This document shows positions 52,779 through 62,064 of a DNA stretch of 64,000 nucleotides, piece after piece. The notes below the pieces were generated by a model. That model had not been told where the DNA came from and made no database searches. It worked only from the letters and a program-made list of their open reading frames with translations. Position 1 is the first letter of the stretch; each line of letters begins with the position of its first letter. The DNA comes from Streptomyces viridochromogenes DSM 40736 (GTDB taxonomy: Bacteria; Actinomycetota; Actinomycetes; Streptomycetales; Streptomycetaceae): contig NZ_GG657757.1 of assembly GCF_000158955.1 (NCBI RefSeq), positions 481,943 to 545,942 on the forward strand, given 5' to 3'. The translations under genes and the position numbers were made by a program.

Positions 52779-52869
52779 TCGCGCAGTTCCCCGCGCCCCT
52801 GAAGGTGTGACCCCAGGCCGCGGGACGGTGGGGGCCTGTCGCGCCGTTGCCCGCGCTTCCCCTTGGGGC
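52779..52869. repeat. Streptomyces intergenic repeat, intact and degenerate copies
   Basis: TCGCGCAGTTCCCCGCGCCC and the following CTGAAGG lie at 52779-52805. A decayed copy (GTCGCGCCGTTGCCCGCGC and on) lies at about 52838-52869. The inverse complement of the core recurs at 55303-55324. This short element recurs between genes in many Streptomyces genomes. Confidence 0.75.
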
Positions 52870-52871
52870 GT

Positions 52872-53804
52872 TCAGAACACCGAGAGGCCTGTCAGTGTCG
52901 TGAATCGGTCCAGGGCCGCCACGCCCGCCACCGAGTTGCCCCGTTCGTCCAGGCCCGGGCTCCACACGCAGAGCGTGCAGCGGCCCGGGACGACCGCGAT
53001 GATGCCGCCGCCCACGCCGCTCTTGCCGGGCAGGCCGACCCGGTAGGCGAAGTCGCCTGCCGCGTCGTACGTCCCGCAGGTCAGCATGATCGCGTTGATC
53101 TGCTTGGCCTGGCTGCGGGTGAGCAGACGGGTGCCGTCGGCGCGGATGCCGTGACGGGCCAGGACGGTCGTGGCCAGGGCGAGGTCCGCGCAGGACGCCG
53201 TGATGGAGCACTGCCGGAAGTACTGGTCGAGCAGGACCGGCACCGGGTTGTCGATGTTGCCGTAGGCGGCCATGAAGTGGCCGAGGGCGGCGTTGCGGTC
53301 GCCGTGGGCCGTCTCGGAGGCGGCGACCTCCTCGTCGAAGGTCAGGTCCTGGTTGCCGCTCTCCGCCCGCAGGAACGCCAGCAGTTCACCCGAGGAGTCG
53401 CCGGTCCGGGTGTGCAGCCGGTCGGTGACGACGAGGGCGCCCGCGTTGATGAACGGGTTGCGCGGGATGCCGTTCTCGTACTCCAGCTGGACCAGGGAGT
53501 TGAAGGGGTTGCCGCTGGGCTCGCGTCCCACGTGTTCCCACAGGGCGTCGCCCTCGCGGGCCAGGTCCAGGGCGAGGGTGAAGACCTTGGTGATGGACTG
53601 CGCGGAGAACGGCTGCCGCCAGTCCCCCACGCCGTACACCGTGCCGTCCGGTTCGGCGACGGCCATGCCGAAGCTGCGTGGGTCGCAGGCGGCGAGCGCC
53701 GGGATGTAGTCGGCGGGCCGGCCGCGGCCGGGGGTTCGCTCGATCTCCTCGGCGATGCGCTCCAGGACCGGCTGGAAGGTCGTCGGCGACGTCATGATCA
53801 CCAT
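52872..53804 (-). CDS. glsA: Glutaminase
   Basis: This 310-residue serine-type glutaminase of the beta-lactamase-like GlsA family has the catalytic motif FSAQSITKVFTLALDLA (Ser-x-x-Lys), the substrate Tyr and Asn loops (GNPFNSLVQLEYENGIPRNP, FINAGALVVTD), LLDQYFRQCSITASC and the closing VGLPGKSGVGGGIIAVVPG (conserved KSGVGG). It converts glutamine to glutamate and ammonia in the cytoplasm. Start ATG 53804, preceded by GGAGAGAGA. It is 36 bp after aspA on the same strand and ends the amide-amino-acid locus. Confidence 0.94.
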   Translation of the reverse strand: MVIMTSPTTFQPVLERIAEEIERTPGRGRPADYIPALAACDPRSFGMAVAEPDGTVYGVGDWRQPFSAQSITKVFTLALDLAREGDALWEHVGREPSGNPFNSLVQLEYENGIPRNPFINAGALVVTDRLHTRTGDSSGELLAFLRAESGNQDLTFDEEVAASETAHGDRNAALGHFMAAYGNIDNPVPVLLDQYFRQCSITASCADLALATTVLARHGIRADGTRLLTRSQAKQINAIMLTCGTYDAAGDFAYRVGLPGKSGVGGGIIAVVPGRCTLCVWSPGLDERGNSVAGVAALDRFTTLTGLSVF

Positions 53805-53840
53805 TCTCTCTCCGGGCCGGTCCCGGTGCGCTCGCGTGAC

Positions 53841-55253
53841 TCAGACCGCCGACGCTGTGCCGCTGCCCGCCAGGACCTCGGGGCGCAGCAGGCCGGCGAG
53901 GGTGTCGGCGGGCAGCAGGCCCTTCTCCAGCACGAGTTCGGCCACGCCCCGGCCGGTGGCGAGGGCCTCCTTGGCGATGTCGGTGGCGGCCGTGTAACCG
54001 ATGTGCGGGTTGAGGGCGGTGACCAGGCCGATGGAGTTCTCGACGGTGGCGCGCAGGGCCTCGGTGTTGGCGGTGATGCCGTCGACACAGCGCTCCGCGA
54101 GTGTGAGGCAGGCGGCACGCAGGTGGGTGAGGGACTCGGACAGGGAGTGCAGGATGATCGGCTCGAAGGCGTTGAGCTGGAGCTGTCCGGCCTCGGCGGC
54201 CATGGTGATGGTGACGTCGTTGCCGATGACCTCGAAGGCGACCTGGTTGACCACCTCCGGGATCACCGGGTTGACCTTGCCCGGCATGATCGACGAACCG
54301 GCCTGCACGGGCGGCAGGTTGATCTCGCCGAGCCCCGCGCGCGGGCCGGACGACAGCAGGCGCAGGTCGTTGCAGCTCTTGGACAGCTTGACCGCGATCC
54401 GCTTGAGCACGCCCGACATCTGCACGAACGCCCCGCAGTCCTGGGTCGCCTCGACCAGGTTCGCCGCCGTCACCAGGGGCAGGCCGGTGATGGCGGCGAG
54501 GTGGCGGCGGGCCGCCTCGGCGTACCCGGCGGGGGCGTTGAGGCCGGTGCCGATCGCCGTGGCGCCCAGGTTGATCTCATGAATCAGCTCGACGGCCTCG
54601 GCGAGACGGGACCGGTCCTCGTCGATCATGACGGCGTACGCCGAGAACTCCTGGCCGAGCGTCATGGGGACCGCGTCCTGGAGCTGGGTGCGGCCCATCT
54701 TGAGCACGTCGCGGAACTCGACGGCCTTGCGGGCGAAGGAGTCCTGGAGCACGGACATCGCCTCGAGCAGGCCGCGCACCGCGAAGACCGTCGCGATCTT
54801 GACGGCGGTCGGGTAGACGTCGTTGGTGGACTGGCCGAGGTTGACGTCCTCGTTGGGATGCAGGTGGTGGTACTCGCCCTTGGCGTGGCCGAGGAGTTCC
54901 AGGGCTCGGTTCGCCACGACCTCGTTGGCGTTCATGTTGGTGGAGGTGCCGGCGCCGCCCTGCACGACGTCGACCACGAACTGGTCGTGCAGCTCGCCGT
55001 CGCGGATCTCACGGCAGGCGGCGACGATGGCGGCGGCCTTCTTCGGGTCCAGCAGGCCGAGTTCCTCGTTGGCGAGGGCGGCGGCCTCCTTGACGGCGGC
55101 CAGGGCGTCGATCAGGTGCGGGTACGCGGAGATGGGCGTGCCCGTGATCGGGAAGTTCTCCGTGGCGCGCAGGGTGTGGACACCCCAGTACGCGTGGGCG
55201 GGGACGTCACGGTCGCCGAGCAGGTCGTGTTCGGAGCGGGTGGCGGCGGTCAT
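53841..55253 (-). CDS. aspA: Aspartate ammonia-lyase
   Basis: This 470-residue homotetrameric lyase converts aspartate to fumarate plus ammonia. It carries the fumarase/aspartase signature GSSIMPGKVNPVIPEVVNQV, the substrate loops GAGTSTNMNANEVVANRALE and GQSTNDVYPTAVKIATV, and the N-terminal ALANEELGLLDPKKAAAIVA motif. Start ATG 55253. A repeat-derived hairpin at 55293-55310 separates it from the asparaginase gene upstream. The product of asparaginase is its substrate. Confidence 0.94.
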   Translation of the reverse strand: MTAATRSEHDLLGDRDVPAHAYWGVHTLRATENFPITGTPISAYPHLIDALAAVKEAAALANEELGLLDPKKAAAIVAACREIRDGELHDQFVVDVVQGGAGTSTNMNANEVVANRALELLGHAKGEYHHLHPNEDVNLGQSTNDVYPTAVKIATVFAVRGLLEAMSVLQDSFARKAVEFRDVLKMGRTQLQDAVPMTLGQEFSAYAVMIDEDRSRLAEAVELIHEINLGATAIGTGLNAPAGYAEAARRHLAAITGLPLVTAANLVEATQDCGAFVQMSGVLKRIAVKLSKSCNDLRLLSSGPRAGLGEINLPPVQAGSSIMPGKVNPVIPEVVNQVAFEVIGNDVTITMAAEAGQLQLNAFEPIILHSLSESLTHLRAACLTLAERCVDGITANTEALRATVENSIGLVTALNPHIGYTAATDIAKEALATGRGVAELVLEKGLLPADTLAGLLRPEVLAGSGTASAV

Positions 55254-55292
55254 GAGGGCGAGGGCCTTCTTCCTGGGAGTGAGGGTGAGTGC

Positions 55293-55324
55293 GCGCCCCT
55301 GAAGGGGCGCGGGGAACTGCGCGA
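55293..55324. terminator. Repeat-derived hairpin between asparaginase and aspA
   Basis: GCGCCCC-TGAA-GGGGCGC (55293-55310) is a perfect 7-bp stem with a 4-base loop. The core GGGGCGCGGGGAACTGCGCGA (55304-55324, given here as a 21-base interval) is the exact inverse complement of the repeat at 52779-52799. It probably terminates or attenuates transcripts from the asparaginase gene before aspA. Confidence 0.65.
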
Positions 55325-55385
55325 TCGACCAGGGACGGCCGTCAGACCGGCGACGACCCGCAGTCCCCCTCGGTTCGGCGTGGCA

Positions 55386-56401
55386 CTACACGCAGGCCGT
55401 GGACGGAACCGGCTCCAGAGCTCGCACTGCCCGCACACACCCCACCGGCTCGCCACCGCCGAGCAGCGGCTCGCCCGCGAACTCGGTGAGCAGGTCCGGG
55501 TCGACGCCCGCACGGGCCAACGCGGCGGCGGCCACCGGCACACGCGCCCGGTTCGCCCCGTCGGCGATCTTCACCGCGACGGCCCGCCCGTCGGGCAGCG
55601 CGGCGACCTGCACACCCTCGAAGCCGTCCTTGGTGAGCAGCCCGGGCACGGCCCGCATCAGCGCGGCGACGTCTCGGCCGGAGCCGGAGGCCATCTCGGC
55701 GTGCTCGCGCATGGCGTCGCGACGCGGGCCTCGGGCGTGCCCGGCGCGGCGGTGGCGATCCGGGCGGTGGCGCGGGCGAGGCCGTGCAGGGAGATGGAGA
55801 ACAGGGGCGCGCCGCAGCCGTCGACGGTGACCCGGGCGATGCGCTGCCCGGTGAGGTCCTCGACGATCTCGGCGATGGCCCGCTGGAGCGGGTGGCCGGG
55901 GTCGAGGTAGTTCTCCAGCGGCCAGCCGTTGAGGGCGCAGGTGTAGAGCATGGCCGCGTGCTTGCCTGAGCAGTTCTGGGCGAGTCGTGAGGGCAGCCGG
56001 CCCTCACGCACCCAGGCGTCCCGCACGACCGGGTCGAACGGCATGTCCGGGACGTTGCGCAGCTGTTCCTCGGTGAGCCCGGCGAGGTCGAGGATGCGCC
56101 GGGCACCGGCGAGGTGGCGTTCCTCGCCGGAGTGGCTGGCCGCGGTCAGCGACAGCAGCTCGCCGTCGAGCGGGAGCCCGGCCCGCACCATGGCCACGGC
56201 CTGGACGGGTTTGAGCGCGGAGCGCGGGTAGAAGGCGGCCTCGATGTCTCCGATCTGGAGCCGGACCTCTCCGTCGGCGCCGAGGACGACGACGGAGCCG
56301 TAGTGGATGCCTTCGACGATGCCGCCGCGGATGAGGTGGGCGACGGGGGCGTGGACGGGTTCACGGACAAGGGGTGCGTCCGTAAGGGAACTGCTGAACA
56401 T
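55386..56401 (-). pseudogene. ReAII-type asparaginase, frameshifted
   Basis: Residues 1-228 read in one frame: SALKPVQAVAMVRAG (Ser-x-x-Lys), TAASHSGEERH and AQNCSGKHAAMLY (Cys-x-x-Lys). These are the catalytic Ser-Lys tandem and zinc-ligand motifs known for the Rhizobium etli ReAII asparaginase class, not for classical bacterial asparaginases. The last 107 residues (REHAEMASGSGRDVAALMRA, DGRAVAVKIADGANRARVPV) read in the next frame. One base is missing beside 55718; adding it gives about 337 residues. The ReAII zinc Cys in the last part is not obvious (GVQVAALP). It lies between the permease and aspA genes. Confidence 0.78.
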
Positions 56402-56433
56402 CACTGCCTGCTTCTCGGGGAGCGGCGCGTGGG

Positions 56434-57876
56434 TCACGCGTCCGCTCCGGTGGTTGACTTGCGCGCGACACGGCCGCGGATACCGAACCATCCGACGACC
56501 AGTGCCCCGACGATCAGCGGCAGGCACAGCACGGTGGTGCGTCCCGCGCCGCCGTCGGCGTACATGAGGACCAGGACGGAGGCGAGGAACGCCAGCGTCA
56601 CGATCTCGGTCCAGGGGGAGCCCGGCAGCCGGTAGCCCGGGCGGGTCAGCTCGCCCTTCTGGGTCTTCTGCCAGAAGAGGAGGTGACAGATCATGATCAT
56701 GCCCCAGGTGGCGAGGATGCCGATCGCGGCGAAGTTCAGCACGATCTCGAACGCCTCGGCGGGCACGACGAAGTTGAGGCCGACGCCCAGGACGCAGATG
56801 CCGCTGGTGAGCAGGATGCCGCCGTAGGGGACCTGGCTGCGGCTCATCACGGAGGTGAACTTGGGCGCGGATCCGGCCATGGCCATGGAGCGCAGGATGC
56901 GGCCGGTGGAGTAGAGGCCGGAGTTGAGGGAGGACATCGCGGCGGTGAGGACCACGAGGTTCATCACGCCGCCGGCCGCCGGGACGCCGATGTTCGACAG
57001 CACGGTCACGAAGGGGCTCTCGCCGGCGGTGTACTTGTTCCAGGGAAGCAGCATCGACAGCAGGACGACCGAGCCGACGTAGAACACGCCGACACGCCAC
57101 ATGATCGAGTTGATCGCCTTCGGCATGATCTTCTCGGGGTTCTCGGTCTCACCGGCCGCGACGCCGACGAGCTCGACGGAGGCGTAGGCGAAGACGACGC
57201 CCTGGATGATCAGCAGCATGGGCAGCAGGCCCTGCGGGAAGACGCCGCCGTTGTCGCCGATGAGGGACGGGCCGGGAGTGTGTCCGTCGACGGGGTGCTG
57301 GGTGACCAGCAGGAAGATGCCGATGCACATGAAGACGACGAGTGCGCCGACCTTGACGATCGCGAACCAGAACTCCAGCTCGCCGAAGATCTTCACCGAG
57401 ATCAGGTTCACGGTGAGCACCACGGCCAGTGCGATCAGCGCTATCACCCACTGCGGGATGTCGGAGAACATGCCCCAGTAGTGGGTGTAGGTGGCGACGG
57501 CGGTGATGTCGGCGATGCCGGTGGTCGCCCAGTTGAGGAAGTACATCCAGCCCGCGGTGTAGGCGCCCTTCTCCCCCATGAACTCGCGTGCGTACGACAC
57601 GAAGGCGCCTGAGGAGGGCCGGTACAGCACGAGTTCGCCGAGGGCGCGCACGACGAGGAAGGCGAAGAGGCCGCAGACCGCGTAGGCGATGAAGAGGGAC
57701 GGGCCGGCGTCGGCGAGACGGCCGCCGGCGCCGAGGAACAGGCCGGTGCCGATGGCACCGCCGATGGCGATCATGTTGACGTGCCGTGACTTCAGGGACT
57801 TGCTGTAGCCGGCGTCTCCGGCGTCGACATGGCTGGAACGTTTCTGCACGCCTTCGTGCAGGGACTGCTCACTCAC
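56434..57876 (-). CDS. ansP: Amino-acid permease (AnsP/GABA-permease type)
   Basis: This 480-residue APC-family transporter has 12 membrane helices. The first contains [20 protein letters not shown] (the GxG substrate-backbone motif after the LKSRH start), then [20 protein letters not shown], and in helix 6 [20 protein letters not shown]. Related to AnsP and GabP. Because it sits between an FCD-GntR regulator (4-base overlap, GTGA) and an asparaginase gene, asparagine is the likely cargo. Start GTG 57876. Confidence 0.84.
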   Translation of the reverse strand: MSEQSLHEGVQKRSSHVDAGDAGYSKSLKSRHVNMIAIGGAIGTGLFLGAGGRLADAGPSLFIAYAVCGLFAFLVVRALGELVLYRPSSGAFVSYAREFMGEKGAYTAGWMYFLNWATTGIADITAVATYTHYWGMFSDIPQWVIALIALAVVLTVNLISVKIFGELEFWFAIVKVGALVVFMCIGIFLLVTQHPVDGHTPGPSLIGDNGGVFPQGLLPMLLIIQGVVFAYASVELVGVAAGETENPEKIMPKAINSIMWRVGVFYVGSVVLLSMLLPWNKYTAGESPFVTVLSNIGVPAAGGVMNLVVLTAAMSSLNSGLYSTGRILRSMAMAGSAPKFTSVMSRSQVPYGGILLTSGICVLGVGLNFVVPAEAFEIVLNFAAIGILATWGMIMICHLLFWQKTQKGELTRPGYRLPGSPWTEIVTLAFLASVLVLMYADGGAGRTTVLCLPLIVGALVVGWFGIRGRVARKSTTGADA

Positions 57877-58604
57877 GCCTCGGGTCCGCCTTCCGTGGGG
57901 GTGTCCGTGCGCGAAGAACGCACGATGTCGGTGAGGGTCGTCTCGACGCGGTCGAGGTGATGGGCCATGGCCTCCACCGCGTCGTTCTCGGAACCGTCGA
58001 TCAGCGCCTCGACGATCGCGCGGTGCTCGCGGTTGGACTGCTCGCGGCGCCCGCCCAGCTCGTTGAGGAAGGCCGACTGGCGGGCCAGCGCGTCCCGGAT
58101 CTCCTCGATGACCCGGCGGAACACCGGGTTCTGCGCGGCCTCGGCCACGGCGAGGTGGAACAGCGTGTCCATGGCGACCCACGCGGTGGTGTCCGTCTCG
58201 CGTTCCATCCGGTCCAGGAGGTGGGCCAGGTGGTCGAGGTTCTCCGGGGTGCGGCGGCGGGCCGCGTACCCGGCGACCGGGATCTCGACGTGGCGGCGCA
58301 CCTCCAGCAGGTCGCTGGCCGAGTAGTCGCCGAAGGTGGGGTCCTCGACGGTGCTGGCCACGACGAAGGTGCCCTTGCCGGTCCGGGAGACGGTCAGGCC
58401 CATGGTCTGCAGGGCCCGCAGCGCCTCGCGCAGCACGGGTCGGGAGACCTCCAGCGTGCGGCACAGCTCCGCCTCGGAGGGGAGCTTGTCGCCGATGGCG
58501 TACTCGCCTCGTTCGATGGCACCGCGCAGGTGCGCCAGCACCGCTTCCATGGCACTGACGCGACGCACAGGCTGTCCGGCTGTCCGGCTGTCTGACAGGT
58601 TCAC
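57873..58604 (-). CDS. GntR-family regulator, FCD (FadR-type) subfamily
   Basis: This 243-residue regulator has an N-terminal winged helix (about 20-85; [40 protein letters not shown]) and an all-helical FCD effector domain (about 95-235; [60 protein letters not shown] with metal-binding Asp/His). FCD domains bind carboxylates. It starts the asparagine operon by position (GTG 58604, AGGAT 8 bp before). Probably a repressor relieved by an amino acid or C4-dicarboxylate. Confidence 0.87.
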   Translation of the reverse strand: MNLSDSRTAGQPVRRVSAMEAVLAHLRGAIERGEYAIGDKLPSEAELCRTLEVSRPVLREALRALQTMGLTVSRTGKGTFVVASTVEDPTFGDYSASDLLEVRRHVEIPVAGYAARRRTPENLDHLAHLLDRMERETDTTAWVAMDTLFHLAVAEAAQNPVFRRVIEEIRDALARQSAFLNELGGRREQSNREHRAIVEALIDGSENDAVEAMAHHLDRVETTLTDIVRSSRTDTPTEGGPEA

Positions 58605-58735
58605 GGTGGCGATCCTGCGGGGCGCGGGAGGCACCTGTCAAGAGGCCGAAAAGAAACATTCAGAGGGCCGGAAGCCTGCGTTCAGGCTCCCGGCCCCTGT
58701 CTCGTACGGTCGGCGGACCGGACCGGCGCGGACCG

Positions 58736-59572
58736 TCAGCTGTTGAGCACCCCCGTCCCGAGCAGGCCGAACAGCAGCACTCCGACGGCGATCCGGTAGA
58801 TCACGAAGGCGTTGAAGGAGTGCTTGGCGACGAACTTCAGCAGCCACGCGATCGATCCGTAGGCCACGACGAAGGAGACGAGCGTGCCCACCGCCAGCGG
58901 GGCCGCGCCCACACCGGTGCCCAGAGCGTCCTTGAGTTCGTAGAGCCCGGCTCCGGTCAGGGCGGGGATACCGAGGAAGAAGGAGAGCCGGGTGGCGGCG
59001 ACGCGGTCCAGGTCGAGCATCAGCGCGGTGGACATGGTGGCTCCGGAGCGCGAGAAGCCGGGGAACAGCAGGGCGAGGATCTGGGAGCTGCCGACGAGCA
59101 TGGCGTCCTTGAACGAGGTGTCGTCCTCGCCGCGCTTGTGCCGGCCCAGCCGGTCCGCCGCCCACATCACCCCGCTGCCGGCGATCAGCGAACCGGCCAC
59201 CACCCACAGCGAGGCGAGCGGTCCCTGGATGAGCGGTTCGGCGGCGAGTCCGACGAGGACGATCGGGATGGTCGCGTAGATGACCCACCAGGCGAACTTG
59301 TAGTCGTGGTGGTACCGCTCCTCGCGGTCGCGCAGGCCCCTCCCCCAGGCGGAGACGATGCGCACGATGTCCTTGAAGAAGTACACGAGCACCGCCGCGA
59401 TCGCGCCGACCTGGATGACGGCCGAGAACCCGACCACGGCGTGGTCGTCGACGGGGATGCCCATGAGCCCCTCGGCGATCTTCAGATGGCCGGTGGAGGA
59501 GACGGGCAGGAACTCGGTCACCCCCTCGACGGCTCCGAGGACGACGGCCTGACCGACGTTGATGACGCTCAT
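58736..59572 (-). CDS. uppP: Undecaprenyl-diphosphatase UppP/BacA
   Basis: This 278-residue integral membrane phosphatase recycles undecaprenyl diphosphate for peptidoglycan synthesis and gives bacitracin resistance. The two signature motifs are present: AVEGVTEFLPVSSTGHLKIA (about 14-33) and FPGFSRSGATMSTALMLDLD (about 170-189, catalytic Ser/Arg). About 8 helices. Length is typical. Start ATG 59572. No operon partner is nearby. Confidence 0.95.
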   Translation of the reverse strand: MSVINVGQAVVLGAVEGVTEFLPVSSTGHLKIAEGLMGIPVDDHAVVGFSAVIQVGAIAAVLVYFFKDIVRIVSAWGRGLRDREERYHHDYKFAWWVIYATIPIVLVGLAAEPLIQGPLASLWVVAGSLIAGSGVMWAADRLGRHKRGEDDTSFKDAMLVGSSQILALLFPGFSRSGATMSTALMLDLDRVAATRLSFFLGIPALTGAGLYELKDALGTGVGAAPLAVGTLVSFVVAYGSIAWLLKFVAKHSFNAFVIYRIAVGVLLFGLLGTGVLNS

Positions 59573-59696
59573 GGGATCCAGTTCTGTCCGGGGAAGGCGG
59601 GAGCGGAGGGGACAGTCTTACTACACGCGGGCGAGGACGGATCTCACGTACACGCCTCACCCACGCGGATCGCCCGCACGCCTCACCCGCCCCGCC

Positions 59697-60044
59697 TCAC
59701 ACCCGCGCGAGCGCGGCCCCCGCGAACGCCGCTGCGAGACCGGCCGCCACGCTCGCCGCCACGTTGACGGCGGCGTGCAGCCGGGCCCCCGTCTCCGCCA
59801 GCCGCAGCGTCTCGTAGGAGAACGTCGAGTACGTCGTCAGGGCGCCGCACAGACCGGTGCCGAGCAGCAGTTGGAGGTGGGCGGTGGCTCCGGTGAGCAG
59901 ACCGAGGATCAGGCAGCCGGAGACGTTCACCGTGAAGGTGCCCCAGGGGAAGACCGAGTCGTGCCGGGACTGGACCGCCCGGTCGGTGAGGTAGCGCAGC
60001 GGGGCGCCGACCATCGCGCCGCCGATGACCAGGAGCCAGTTCAC
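59697..60044 (-). CDS. crcB: Fluoride channel subunit CrcB/Fluc (second)
   Basis: This 115-residue four-helix membrane protein exports fluoride. Fluc signature residues: [14 protein letters not shown] (helix 1 end), [16 protein letters not shown] (Asn in helix 2), [15 protein letters not shown] (the polar track TTxSTF with central Phe). Bacteria with two unequal CrcB proteins build antiparallel heterodimers. It overlaps the DUF190 gene by 4 bases (ATGA) and is last of three coupled genes behind a fluoride riboswitch. Confidence 0.93.
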   Translation of the reverse strand: MNWLLVIGGAMVGAPLRYLTDRAVQSRHDSVFPWGTFTVNVSGCLILGLLTGATAHLQLLLGTGLCGALTTYSTFSYETLRLAETGARLHAAVNVAASVAAGLAAAFAGAALARV

Positions 60045-60385
60045 AACGTTTTCTTACCCTTCGGGACGATCACCTCGCAGTCGTCGAGGGTCACCAGCCC
60101 CTCGGTGACGAGTTCGTCCAGCTGCGGGAGGAAGGCACGGACGCGCGGCTCGGTGTCGACGATCACCACGGCGACCGGCAGGTCCTCGCTCAGTGACAGC
60201 AGCCGCGAGGTGTGGATCAGGGAGGACGCGCCGAAGCCCTCGACACCGTGGAAGACACTGGCGCCCGCGAGGCCGGCCGCGTGGGCCCGGTGGACGATCT
60301 CCGAGTAGAGGGGCTTGTGGTGCCAGGTGTCGTTCTCGCCGACGAAGACGGTCAGGCGCAGCGCGTTGCCGGTCAGCCTCGTCAT
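60041..60385 (-). CDS. DUF190 protein of the fluoride operon
   Basis: This 114-residue soluble PII-like protein has the DUF190 features [40 protein letters not shown] strand (here [20 protein letters not shown]) and [19 protein letters not shown]. It often sits between two crcB genes. A regulatory or sensory role on the channel is assumed from its PII-like fold but not demonstrated here. It overlaps both neighbours by 4 bases. Confidence 0.9.
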   Translation of the reverse strand: MTRLTGNALRLTVFVGENDTWHHKPLYSEIVHRAHAAGLAGASVFHGVEGFGASSLIHTSRLLSLSEDLPVAVVIVDTEPRVRAFLPQLDELVTEGLVTLDDCEVIVPKGKKTL

Positions 60386-60837
60386 GGCTGCCTCCGTTCC
60401 AGGATGCGGCGGGTCGTCCGGGCCGCGAGCCACACCGCTGTGAGTGCCGCCGGCGGGGTCGCCGCGAGGTAGGTCAGACCGGTGGCGGCGTGGCCGCGGT
60501 CGATCAGCTTCTGGATGTCGACGGCGTAGGTCGAGAAGGTGGTGAAGCCGCCGAGGACGCCGGTGCCGAAGAAGGGGCGGACGAGGGGGTGGGCGGCCCT
60601 GATCTCCGTGATGACCACCATGAACACGCCGATCACGGCACAGCCGGCGATGTTCACCCAGAAGATCGTCCAGGGGAAGCCGCTCGCGGACGCGGGCCAC
60701 CAGAGGGAGGCCGCGTAGCGGGCGGCGGCCCCCGTGCCCCCGCCGAGCGCCACGACCGTGACGACGGGCACCTGGGCACGCCAGGACGGTGGACGCCGGG
60801 TGGAGACCTGGACGCGGAGGTTCTCGGGGGCTTTCAC
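60382..60837 (-). CDS. crcB: Fluoride channel subunit CrcB/Fluc (first)
   Basis: This 151-residue Fluc subunit has [40 protein letters not shown] (Asn in helix 2) and [20 protein letters not shown] (TTFST). Compared with the second subunit it has an N-terminal extension of about 30 residues ([20 protein letters not shown]). Start GTG 60837 follows GGAGA 9 bp upstream. It is first gene after the fluoride riboswitch. Confidence 0.93.
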   Translation of the reverse strand: MKAPENLRVQVSTRRPPSWRAQVPVVTVVALGGGTGAAARYAASLWWPASASGFPWTIFWVNIAGCAVIGVFMVVITEIRAAHPLVRPFFGTGVLGGFTTFSTYAVDIQKLIDRGHAATGLTYLAATPPAALTAVWLAARTTRRILERRQP

Positions 60838-60891
60838 GGGGGTACGTCTCCTACTCGCCGGAGCCCGGGACGGTCCGGGCGCGTGCCGTCG

Positions 60892-60950
60892 CAAGTAGGG
60901 ACCGTTGGCGGCGTCCTTGCCGCGGTTCGGGTACGGCGGGCCCCACCGCC
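60892..60950 (-). promoter_or_regulatory. Fluoride riboswitch (crcB motif)
   Basis: Read on the minus strand from 60950, the RNA begins GGCGGUGGGGCCCGCC: a GGCG/CGCC stem with a UGGGGCC loop. A GCGGC/GCCGC stem follows, then CAACGGUCCCUACUUG. Loop GGGGCC pairs with the 3' GGUCCC (one G-U) as the class's pseudoknot. Compared with the Thermotoga petrophila aptamer (from memory), A40 and U48 are kept and the long-range A6-U38 contact is changed to G-C, a compensating pair. It lies 54 nt before crcB, with a CCCGGAC-type hairpin between. Confidence 0.78.
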
Positions 60951-61058
60951 GCGCCGCGAAGGGGAGTCGCGGCCGGGATTCAGATTAACCCCCGGGGCGT
61001 GACGGGGTCACTCGGGGAGCCCGCTCGGGTCACTGCGGCGTGGCCGTGGGTGCCCGGG

Positions 61059-62018
61059 TCACTTCGGGGCGGGTGGTTCGCAGACCGCCACGCCCCGCTC
61101 CCAGAGGCTGCCCAGCACCAGCTGCCCGCCGGCCTCGCAGACACTGGTGACCATGCGGTAGCCGGAGCGACGCCGCGCCAGGTGGTGGACGACGCGGCCC
61201 TCGTCGTCGAAGGCCAGGACGGCGACCGTGCCGGTCGGGCGGAACGGGGCGTGCACGGCCGCGCGGGCGGCGGCACGGCGGACCGCGGGCGTCCCACGGT
61301 GGAGCAGATCGAGAGCCGGTACACGGGGACCGGCCAGCGCGACCCAGACCGGTCCGTCCGGGGCACCGCGCCAGAGGTTGTCGGGCATGCCCGGGAGGTT
61401 CTCCGCGAAGGGCTCGCCGCGGCCGGCCTTCGGACCGGTCAGCCAGTACCGGGTCAGCCGCCGGGCACCGGTCTCGGCGACGACGAGGAACGACTCGTCG
61501 GAACCGGCGGCGAGCCCGTTGGCGAACTGGAGGCCGTCCAGGACCACCTCGGGCGTGTCGTCGCCGGGGGCGAGACGCAGCAGCCGTCCCGTCCCCGTGT
61601 GCTCGACGATGTCGCCGATCCAGTGGTCCAGCGGGTGGCGGCGGCTGGAGACGGTGAAGTACACGCTGCCGTCGGAGAGGGACACGACGTTGCTGCAGAA
61701 CCGCAGCTTCTCCCCCGCCACGGCGTCGGCGAGGACACGGACCGTGCCGTCGCCGGTGTCGACGCGCAGGAGCCCGCGTTCGGCGTCGCACACCAGCAGG
61801 GCGCCGTCCGGGAGGAGTTCGAGGCCGAGCGGCCTGCCGCCGGTCTCGGCGACCACCTCGGAGCGGGCCGCGACCGGGTCGGTCAGGCCGTCCAGGCGCA
61901 CGATGCGGCCGTCGGCCAGCCCGGTCAGGACGCGGCCGCGCGGGTCGGCGACCACGTCCTCCGGGCCGTGGCCCAACGCGATGTAGTGGCGTGGGACGAG
62001 TGCCGTGGGACGGTCCAT
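61059..62018 (-). CDS. SMP-30/strictosidine-synthase-like six-bladed propeller protein
   Basis: This 319-residue beta-propeller has PEDVVADPRGRVLTGLADGR (first blade with the metal Glu), GRPLGLELLPDGALLVCDAE, SNVVSLSDGSVYFTVSSRRH (typical strictosidine-synthase-like SSxxH), GLQFANGLAAGSDESFLVVA and GMPDNLWRGAPDGPVWVALA (GxPDN motif). Family members hydrolyse lactones or phosphotriesters. No signal peptide is visible. Start ATG 62018, with AGGG 8 bp upstream; a GTG directly before it is an alternative. Substrate unknown. Confidence 0.85.
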   Translation of the reverse strand: MDRPTALVPRHYIALGHGPEDVVADPRGRVLTGLADGRIVRLDGLTDPVAARSEVVAETGGRPLGLELLPDGALLVCDAERGLLRVDTGDGTVRVLADAVAGEKLRFCSNVVSLSDGSVYFTVSSRRHPLDHWIGDIVEHTGTGRLLRLAPGDDTPEVVLDGLQFANGLAAGSDESFLVVAETGARRLTRYWLTGPKAGRGEPFAENLPGMPDNLWRGAPDGPVWVALAGPRVPALDLLHRGTPAVRRAAARAAVHAPFRPTGTVAVLAFDDEGRVVHHLARRRSGYRMVTSVCEAGGQLVLGSLWERGVAVCEPPAPK

Positions 62019-62064
62019 CACGTGTGCCCTTCAGGTCGGGGGAGATACCGCTGTACCGGGTCGC

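Noticed and set aside
52863..55910. Long plus-strand open frame across glsA, aspA and asparaginase
   Set aside because: Composition is Gly/Val/Asp/Arg-rich without domains. The minus-strand genes are clear enzymes.
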